From Clostridiales bacterium (GTDB taxonomy: Bacteria; Bacillota; Clostridia; Christensenellales; Borkfalkiaceae), in contig JAJWOJ010000025.1 in NCBI GenBank assembly GCA_021635425.1, positions 1 through 13,308 on the forward strand: a DNA stretch of 13,308 nucleotides. Reading direction: 5' to 3'. Position 1 is the first letter of the stretch, and every line of letters begins with the position of its first letter. Under the pieces are notes generated by a model that worked only from the letters and a program-made list of their open reading frames with translations, did no database searches and had not been told where the DNA came from. Made by a program: the position numbers and the translations under genes. Shown here one piece after another: positions 8,478 to 13,308 of the stretch.

Positions 8478-8596
8478 ATGGGTTTTTTCGATGTGATTAG
8501 ATTTTAAATACGGCAATGTCGATTTAAAAATTCATATATAACGCGGGAGGAGAATAAAATTTATAAAGAATAATCGGATATTAAGGTGACGGATAT

Positions 8597-8866
8597 ATGG
8601 CGTTCGGGGATAGCTTTTTAAATTGTCTCGGGCTTAAAAACGAGCTTTGCCGTGCGGAATTTCGGGTGAGTTTGTTCGGGCAGGAGGGAGCTTTGATAAG
8701 CGGCGTTAAAAAAATTGCCGAGATAGGCGAAAAAAAAGTTTCTTTTTTAACTGCGAAAAAGAGAATTTCGGTAATCGGCGAAGGGCTTAAAATAACGAGT
8801 TACGGCGAAAAAGAAGTTGCGGTGTGCGGCAAAATAACCGATATTTCGGTTGAAAACGCGCGTTAA
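8597..8866 (+). CDS. yqfC: Sporulation protein YqfC (YabP/YqfC family)
   Basis: A small 89-residue protein of the YabP/YqfC family, members of which are made during sporulation in Bacillus (yqfC and yqfD belong to the mother-cell sigma-E regulon there). The central ALISGVKKIAEIGEKKVSFL followed by RISVIGEGLKITSYGEKEVAVCGKI matches the family pattern, in which short beta-strands end in a conserved GEGL.ITS.G motif. It has no signal peptide or membrane segment. The start follows AAGGTGA (8583-8589), seven bases upstream. In most relatives yqfD follows immediately; here 331 bases intervene, nearly all of them a repeat element. No sigma-E promoter could be assigned with confidence. Confidence 0.88.
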   Translation: MAFGDSFLNCLGLKNELCRAEFRVSLFGQEGALISGVKKIAEIGEKKVSFLTAKKRISVIGEGLKITSYGEKEVAVCGKITDISVENAR

Positions 8867-8882
8867 AATTACGCTGCGCTTA

Positions 8883-8904
8883 TTAGCCACAGGTAATTGC
8901 GTTC
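8883..8904 (+). repeat. Left terminal inverted repeat of the element
   Basis: 22 bases starting TTAGCCACAGGTAATTG, an exact reverse complement of 9144-9165. With one mismatch the match runs to 8909. Confidence 0.9.
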
Positions 8905-8912
8905 AAACCCGC

Positions 8913-9019
8913 CAAAATGCCGATATTTACGCGCTTTTTGCCAAATTCGACTTCGCCCGTACCACAAAGTACGAACAAAGTCGCCTTCGTCAAAAATCAT
9001 CGAAAATAGCGGCGTTTTG
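8913..9019. other. Long imperfect hairpin 1 of the element
   Basis: CAAAATGCCG at 8913 faces CGGCGTTTTG at 9019, and the arms meet at CGTAC-CACAAA-GTACG (8958-8973). By hand about three quarters of the roughly 50 positions per arm pair, with some wobble pairs. No T-run follows, so it is not terminator-like. Confidence 0.75.
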
Positions 9020-9033
9020 ATTGCAAGCAAGTA

Positions 9034-9132
9034 TTGCGCTGCGTTTTTAGGTTAAGACAAGGCGCGCGAGTGGCTTAATGCACAAGTATAAGCCACGAGC
9101 GCAACGCCGTATTAGCCAAAAACACAGTGCAA
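9034..9132. other. Long imperfect hairpin 2 of the element
   Basis: TTGCGCTGCGTTTTT (9034-9048) faces AAAAACACAGTGCAA (about 9118-9132). The apex is GTGGCTTA (9070-9077) paired exactly with TAAGCCAC (9089-9096) around an 11-base loop. The middle of the stem is poorly paired. Confidence 0.7.
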
Positions 9133-9143
9133 GACCGTGGTTC

Positions 9144-9165
9144 GAACGCAATTACCTGTGGCTAA
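9144..9165 (-). repeat. Right terminal inverted repeat of the element
   Basis: 22 bases, the exact reverse complement of 8883-8904. Read on the + strand it encodes ERNYLWL in the frame that continues into yqfD. Confidence 0.9.
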
Positions 9166-9197
9166 GCGGAGCGGTTGTTCAAGGGGCGAAAAATTTC

Positions 9198-10106
9198 ATG
9201 AAAGAAAACAAATTAAGCAAAAATTTGCGCGTGGCGTTTGAAATTAAGGCAAAATGCGATTTAAAATCCTTTATAGAGACGTTCAGACGTAAAAATATTC
9301 CTCTTTATGACATTAAAATCGCAAAAAATCGTATATCTTTTACGTCGCCTCTTTCAAACCGCGAAAAAATTTTTGCAATTTCCGACAATATGTGTTATAA
9401 TGTAGTCGAGAAAGGCTATAAGGGTAAATTTGCGCTTTTTGCAAAAATGCTCGATAAAATCGTTCTTGCGGCGGTTTTCGTCGCGCTCGGGATTTTTGCG
9501 CGTGTTCGGGACAACCGCATAGGGAAAATAGTTTATCTCGGTGACGGCGCGGAGCTTAAAAAATCGATAGAGCTTGTTTTAAACGCCGAAAAAATAGGCG
9601 TGGGAACGAAATTCCCCGACGATTTAAACTCTTTATCGGGCAAAATAGCCTCTTCCGGTTCGGAATTTTCTTTCGTTTCGGTGAAAAAGTCGGGGCAGAC
9701 GCTCGTTATCGAAGCGATTATGTCGATAGGCAAATCCATTCCGCTTAACGAGTGGAAAACGCGCATAGTAAGCCCGTGCGAAGGGATCGTAAGGCGTATA
9801 TCCGTTTACGGCGGCACCGCTTTGACGGCGGTCGGGAGCGAAGTGAAAAAGGGCGACGTTCTAATCGGCGGGTTTTATGAGAAAAACGGCGAAAAGTTTG
9901 AAACAAATGCTTCGGGCGACGTCGAAATAATCGTAACCGAGGAGTTTACGCAAAAAACGGACGGCGAAGGCAAACTTTACGAGGACAGGCTGAAAGCCGT
10001 AGCCCGCGAGAGATTTTCGGATAAAGATATTCTTTCGATAGAAACGAAACTCATCGAACCCAAGACCTACCTTATCGCTTTAAGGTACGTCGTTTTGGCG
10101 AAATAG
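9198..10106 (+). CDS. yqfD: Sporulation protein YqfD
   Basis: The 302-residue product matches the YqfD family in layout. A soluble N-terminal domain (FEIKAKCDLKSFIETFRRKN, then KIAKNRISFTSP) is followed by a membrane segment (about 86-102), then FSFVSVKKSGQTLVIEA (157-173), then CEGIVRRISVYGGTAL and VKKGDVLIGGF (194-226), the family's hallmark. It is shorter than the roughly 400 residues I recall for Bacillus YqfD, with the shortfall after the membrane segment. The start at 9198 is chosen because homology begins there and AAGGGG (9181-9186) lies upstream. The frame stays open back to ATG 9078, but those 40 residues come from the inserted element. The gene probably acts in the mother-cell membrane during spore formation, with yqfC (family knowledge). 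Confidence 0.85.
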   Translation: MKENKLSKNLRVAFEIKAKCDLKSFIETFRRKNIPLYDIKIAKNRISFTSPLSNREKIFAISDNMCYNVVEKGYKGKFALFAKMLDKIVLAAVFVALGIFARVRDNRIGKIVYLGDGAELKKSIELVLNAEKIGVGTKFPDDLNSLSGKIASSGSEFSFVSVKKSGQTLVIEAIMSIGKSIPLNEWKTRIVSPCEGIVRRISVYGGTALTAVGSEVKKGDVLIGGFYEKNGEKFETNASGDVEIIVTEEFTQKTDGEGKLYEDRLKAVARERFSDKDILSIETKLIEPKTYLIALRYVVLAK

Positions 10107-10136
10107 CAAAAGCCGATGAATGTCAAAATCGTGCGA

Positions 10137-10150
10137 TAATCGACTTATAG
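10137..10150 (+). repeat. 14-bp intergenic motif, copy 4
   Basis: Exact TAATCGACTTATAG, 30 bases after the yqfD stop and 51 bases before phoH. It overlaps the position expected for the -35 element of the phoH promoter. Confidence 0.85.
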
Positions 10151-10167
10151 CCCCGCTTTTATATAAT
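10140..10167 (+). promoter_or_regulatory. Possible promoter of the phoH operon
   Basis: A perfect TATAAT lies at 10162-10167. Sixteen bases upstream is TCGACT (10140-10145), a four-of-six match to TTGACA that is part of the repeated 14-bp motif. The -10 is convincing; the -35 is weak. Confidence 0.5.
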
Positions 10168-10201
10168 ATTTTATACTTAAAAAACAAATCGGAGAATTAA
10201 A

Positions 10202-11272
10202 TTGGCTGAACATGTAGTTCGCGTCGAACTCGGGACATTGGACACGCTGTCAAAGCTTCTCGGCACGTTCGACGAAAATCTTAACATAATCGCGCGCGAA
10301 ACGGGCGTAACCGCATACGTCGAAGGGACGAAAATCCGCCTTTCGGGAGACGAAAATCAGGTTCTGCTTGCCGAAACGGTGATAAACAAACTCGCTTCGA
10401 TAATCCGCTCGGGCGAACCTATCGACAAAACGAGGATAATTTACTGCGTAGAGCTTGCGAAAGAGGGTAACGCGGAAGGCATAGAGAAGGTTATGTCGGG
10501 CGTTATCGCGATAACTTCGCGCGGCAAACAGATCAAATGTAAAACCGTAGGGCAGAAAAAATACGTCGACGCGATAAAGAAAAACACCGTCGTTTTCGGC
10601 GTCGGACCTGCGGGAACGGGTAAGACGTATCTTGCCGTCGCGATGGCTGTTTCGGCATTCAAAAACAAAGAAGTGGAGAAAATCATTCTCACTCGTCCCG
10701 CCGTCGAAGCGGGCGAAAAACTCGGCTTTCTGCCCGGGGATTTACAGACGAAAGTAGACCCGTATCTCCGCCCTTTATACGACGCTTTGCAGGAAATGTT
10801 CGGAATGGACAGTTATCTTAAACTCATCGAGCGCGGGATTATAGAAATCGCTCCGCTTGCATATATGCGCGGAAGAACGCTTTCAAACGCCTTTATAATT
10901 CTCGACGAAGCGCAAAATACGACAAAAGAGCAGATGAAAATGTTCTTAACGCGTATGGGCGACGGCAGCAGAGTGGTCGTAACGGGCGATTTAACGCAGA
11001 TCGACCTTCCCGACGGAAAAAAGAGCGGGCTTAAACACGCCACGTCGATACTTAAAAACATCGAGGGCATAGAGACGGTATATCTCACGGCGAAAGACGT
11101 CGTCCGCCACGCGCTCGTGATGGAAATAATAAGGGCTTACGAAAGGGAAACGGAAAGGAAAGAGCTTGAAAACGTCGGAAATACCGGGAAACCCGAAAGC
11201 CCCGAAAACACTAAGAAAGAGGAAAGAGCCGACGGCGGATTCCGCCGTGCGGACAGGGAAAGAAAAGACTAA
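10202..11272 (+). CDS. phoH: PhoH family ATPase/RNA-associated protein
   Basis: A 356-residue cytosolic P-loop ATPase related to the helicase-like PhoH proteins, linked to RNA metabolism; the precise role is uncertain. Residues 1-75 resemble the KH-like N-terminal region of the family. Walker A is GPAGTGKT (135-142), followed by LTRPAVEAGEKLGFLPGDL (163-181). Walker B is FIILDEAQNTT (231-241), and VVVTGDLTQIDLP (258-270) completes the ATPase site. The start is a TTG with GGAGA (10191-10195) six bases upstream; no nearby ATG aligns with the family. The last 40 residues are a charged, low-complexity tail (Glu, Lys, Arg, Pro), so the protein is longer than the Bacillus form (about 320 residues). 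The stop overlaps the yqfF start (TAATG), indicating coupled translation. Confidence 0.96.
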   Translation: MAEHVVRVELGTLDTLSKLLGTFDENLNIIARETGVTAYVEGTKIRLSGDENQVLLAETVINKLASIIRSGEPIDKTRIIYCVELAKEGNAEGIEKVMSGVIAITSRGKQIKCKTVGQKKYVDAIKKNTVVFGVGPAGTGKTYLAVAMAVSAFKNKEVEKIILTRPAVEAGEKLGFLPGDLQTKVDPYLRPLYDALQEMFGMDSYLKLIERGIIEIAPLAYMRGRTLSNAFIILDEAQNTTKEQMKMFLTRMGDGSRVVVTGDLTQIDLPDGKKSGLKHATSILKNIEGIETVYLTAKDVVRHALVMEIIRAYERETERKELENVGNTGKPESPENTKKEERADGGFRRADRERKD

Positions 11273-12738
11273 TGTACTATCAATCGAAAAAAACGATAGA
11301 GTGGAAGAAAAAAGATTACACGAGGACGATATTGCTGTTCGCGTTGCACACTCTTATCATCATTGCGCTTTACGCGATAATGTTGTTCGTCAACGCGTTT
11401 AAAAGCGAGGTGGATACGATCGAGTTTTTAACCCGCCCGGAAACCATACGAAACCTTTTATACGTCGCGATATCGGTGTTGCTTATCGGCGCGTGTATTT
11501 ATCTTTATTTTTACAACGAAAACAGAGATTTTATTTTAAGGTCCAAAAACATTCACATGGTGTTCGTCGTCATCGAGGTCTCGATCGTCGCCATGTATAT
11601 TACGGGATTTTATCTGAACGTCAAATCCCGTCCGTTCGCGCTGTGCGCGCTTTTGATGCTTCTTCTCATCAACAAGCGTTCGGCGATCTTCATAAACGGC
11701 GTAACCTGTCTTTATATGTTTATGGCGGACGCGTTCTTAACCGTTTCGGCAGTGTCGGACATCACCGTTTATTCGTCGCTCGTTATAAGCTATACGACGA
11801 GTTTAATCGCGATTTATATCGTAAGTAAGGTCACTTCGAGGCTGAAAGTTTTCGTTACGGGCTTTATTATCGCCGTGCCGATTGCGATAAGCTATGCCAT
11901 TCTCGATTTCGATATGTTTCTTCGGATGCCCTATAAAGCCGTGCTTGACGGGCTTTGGTCGGGAATGCTTTCGGTCGTTTTAATGATGGCGTTTCTTCCA
12001 TTTTTCGAAAAGGTGTTCAACGTCCTCACCGTTTACAGGCTTACCGAAATTACCGACCACAAATCGGTGCTTATCAAAGCTCTTATAGAAAACGCTCCCG
12101 GGACGTTCAACCATTCGCTCGTCGTTTCCACGCTTGCGGAGTCCTGCGCGACGGCTATCGGCGAAAACGCATTGCTCGCGAGAGCCTGCGCTTATTATCA
12201 CGATATAGGAAAGATTAAACAGCCCGACTTTTTCACCGAAAACCAGAAGGGTTACAATCCTCATAACGAGCTTACCCCCGAGCTTTCGACGGATATAATA
12301 CGTTCGCACACGAAAGACGGTTACGATCTTATAAGAAAATATCATCTGCCGCAGATCCTTGCGGACGTTGCCCGTCAGCACCACGGCACGATGCCGATAA
12401 GGTATTTCTACGCTAAAGCGATGAAATACACCGAAGGCGAACTCGATATCGAAAACTTCTCCTATCCGGGGCCTAAACCGCAGACGAAAATCGCGGCGAT
12501 TATCATGATCGCGGACGGGTGCGAGGCAAAGGTGAGAACTCTTCCCGATCGCTCGCACGAAAAGGTTGACGAAGCGGTGAGAGAAATTATCGAGGAAAGA
12601 ATGGATTTAGGACAGTTCGACGAGTGCGACCTTACGATGTCGGATATCGATATCATAAGAAAAACGATAACCAACTCTCTTGCGGGCGTTTATCACGACA
12701 GAGTGGAATACCCCAAGCTCAGAATAGGCAAAAGGTGA
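11272..12738 (+). CDS. yqfF: YqfF/PgpH-like HD-domain membrane phosphodiesterase lacking the extracellular domain
   Basis: By family, this 7TM-HD membrane enzyme hydrolyses cyclic di-AMP on the cytosolic side. The 488 residues show an N-terminal basic lead, TM1 (about 18-43), then seven more hydrophobic segments (about 62-82, 93-113, 119-134, 138-158, 163-187, 192-213, 222-246). The HD domain has FNHS (His281), YYHDIGKIKQPDFF (His310, Asp311), RSHTKDG (His346), RQHHGT (His370/371) and IADG (Asp415), all metal-site residues present. Standard PgpH proteins are around 700 residues, with a large extracellular 7TMR-HDED domain between TM1 and TM2. Here that loop is only about 18 residues, so the domain is absent while TM1 is kept. 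It overlaps phoH by one base and sits three bases before ybeY. The enzyme is predicted active; the signal input is probably altered. Confidence 0.93.
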   Translation: MYYQSKKTIEWKKKDYTRTILLFALHTLIIIALYAIMLFVNAFKSEVDTIEFLTRPETIRNLLYVAISVLLIGACIYLYFYNENRDFILRSKNIHMVFVVIEVSIVAMYITGFYLNVKSRPFALCALLMLLLINKRSAIFINGVTCLYMFMADAFLTVSAVSDITVYSSLVISYTTSLIAIYIVSKVTSRLKVFVTGFIIAVPIAISYAILDFDMFLRMPYKAVLDGLWSGMLSVVLMMAFLPFFEKVFNVLTVYRLTEITDHKSVLIKALIENAPGTFNHSLVVSTLAESCATAIGENALLARACAYYHDIGKIKQPDFFTENQKGYNPHNELTPELSTDIIRSHTKDGYDLIRKYHLPQILADVARQHHGTMPIRYFYAKAMKYTEGELDIENFSYPGPKPQTKIAAIIMIADGCEAKVRTLPDRSHEKVDEAVREIIEERMDLGQFDECDLTMSDIDIIRKTITNSLAGVYHDRVEYPKLRIGKR

Positions 12739-12741
12739 TTT

Positions 12742-13218
12742 ATGGGGCAGCTTATCGTAATAAGACAGGACGAAGAACCTTACGAATTCGATAAAATCGC
12801 AGACGCGGTATATAAAAAACTCGGGCAGACGGACAAGCTTTCGATAGAACTCGATTTCGTTTCGCCCGAAGAAATACAAACGCTCAACAGAGAATATCGG
12901 GGCGTGGACAGAGTGACCGACGTATTGTCTTTTCCCTATCTCGACGGGGTGAAGGGCAAAGTTATCCGCCGCGAGGATTTCGGAGACGATATCGACGACG
13001 AAACGGACAGCGTTCTCATAGGCTCGGTTTGTATAAATCCCGAAAGAGCGAAAGAGCAGGCGGAGGAATACGGACACAGCCTTAAAAGAGAGGTTTGTTA
13101 CCTTGCTTTGCACGGCTTTTTGCATTGTTTCGGCTTCGACCACATCGAAAAAGCCGACGAAGAGGAAATGACCGCGCTTGCGAACGAAATTATGGATTCG
13201 CTCGATATAAAAAGATAG
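12742..13218 (+). CDS. ybeY: Endoribonuclease YbeY
   Basis: A single-domain metalloprotein of 158 residues, needed for 16S rRNA 3'-end maturation and ribosome quality control. The zinc site HGFLHCFGFDH supplies His124, His128 and His134 in the family pattern H-x3-H-x5-H. Upstream are the conserved LNREYRGVDRVTDVLSFP (48-65) and LIGSVCINPERAKEQA (92-107). The start lies three bases after the yqfF stop, and its ribosome site AAAGGTGA overlaps that stop, so translation is likely coupled. A short acidic insert (REDFGDDIDDETDS, 77-90) lies between these blocks. The gene order phoH-yqfF-ybeY is standard for Firmicutes. Confidence 0.97.
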   Translation: MGQLIVIRQDEEPYEFDKIADAVYKKLGQTDKLSIELDFVSPEEIQTLNREYRGVDRVTDVLSFPYLDGVKGKVIRREDFGDDIDDETDSVLIGSVCINPERAKEQAEEYGHSLKREVCYLALHGFLHCFGFDHIEKADEEEMTALANEIMDSLDIKR

Positions 13219-13292
13219 CGCGAATTTTGAACAAGTTTCGAAATTTACTTCTCAAGTTTTTAAATGGCTGAATTATTTAAGGAAAAGATAAA

Positions 13293-13308
13293 ATGAAATG
13301 CGGAACGG
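13293..13308 (+). CDS. Start of a further gene (partial)
   Basis: An ATG at 13293 follows AAGGAAAAG (from 13279) at a sensible spacing; an alternative ATG lies at 13298. Only five codons are visible (MKCGT-), so the product cannot be identified. In relatives ybeY is followed by dgkA, cdd or era, which is expectation only. The 74 bases between ybeY and this start show no terminator. Confidence 0.4.

Larger units (their letters stand above)
8883..9165. mobile_element. MITE-like element with terminal inverted repeats and two long hairpins
   Basis: The stretch between yqfC and yqfD is bounded by perfect 22-bp inverted repeats (8883-8904 and 9144-9165, outer end TTAGCCACAGG). The match continues inward as A/G then AACC, and loosely outward (CGCTGCGCTTA against CGCTCCGCTTA). 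Inside are two long imperfect palindromes, 8913-9019 and 9034-9132. No transposase or protein domain is encoded. A target duplication could not be identified, so the exact ends are uncertain. The layout fits a non-autonomous transposable or REP-type element that folds as a three-way junction. Removing it would leave about 48 bases between yqfC and yqfD, a normal operon spacing. Confidence 0.8.

Noticed and set aside
8869..9000. A 43-residue minus-strand peptide inside the repeat element (starts MIFDEGDF)
   Set aside because: It lies across a hairpin arm and the terminal repeat, with no clear ribosome site or domain. I treat it as a by-product of the element's sequence, although its FERNYLWL end is noted in the findings.
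8883..9165. The palindromic region as a CRISPR array, tRNA or intrinsic terminator
   Set aside because: There are no regularly spaced direct repeats, no cloverleaf or anticodon arm, and no T-run after either hairpin.

Overview
The window looks like chromosomal DNA from a spore-forming, low-to-mid-GC Clostridia-type Firmicute, possibly an uncultured gut lineage. The evidence is strong AGGAG-type ribosome binding sites, a lipoprotein signal peptide, the sporulation pair yqfC/yqfD, and the conserved yqfC-yqfD-phoH-yqfF-ybeY gene order known from Bacillus and Clostridia. Species cannot be named from sequence alone. All credible genes are on the + strand.

Layout: 1-87 is probably the tail of an upstream gene. 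133-1749 is a secreted lipoprotein of unknown function, followed by a GC-rich hairpin. 1902-3482 is a YkpA-type ABC-F ATPase. 3568-4587 is galE, followed by a terminator-like hairpin. 4672-5475 is comFC, followed by a strong intrinsic terminator. 5616-5644 is a good sigma-A-type promoter driving secA (5692-8382), which ends in another strong terminator. The second half is the conserved cluster yqfC (8597-8866), yqfD (9198-10106), phoH (10202-11272), yqfF/pgpH (11272-12738) and ybeY (12742-13218), with a further gene starting at the right edge. phoH, yqfF and ybeY are packed tightly (1-nt overlap, then a 3-nt gap) and probably form one transcript from a TATAAT-type promoter upstream of phoH.

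Functionally this is mostly housekeeping: protein export (SecA), ribosome-associated functions (ABC-F, YbeY), RNA metabolism (PhoH), c-di-AMP turnover (the YqfF/PgpH HD phosphodiesterase), sugar nucleotides (GalE), DNA uptake or a related role (ComFC), and sporulation (YqfC/YqfD).

Two things stand out beyond the genes. (1) A roughly 283-bp element at 8883-9165 splits yqfC from yqfD. It has 22-bp perfect terminal inverted repeats and encloses two long imperfect hairpins, so it looks like a non-autonomous mobile or REP/MITE-type element. Its right end is in frame with yqfD and creates a false N-terminal extension. (2) An exact 14-bp motif, TAATCGACTTATAG, occurs four times, at or just after the 3' end of a gene in a gap leading to the next gene (upstream of galE, secA, yqfC and phoH), far more often than chance. 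I recognise neither as a named family. A third notable point is that the YqfF/PgpH protein lacks the large extracellular domain normally found between its first and second membrane segments.
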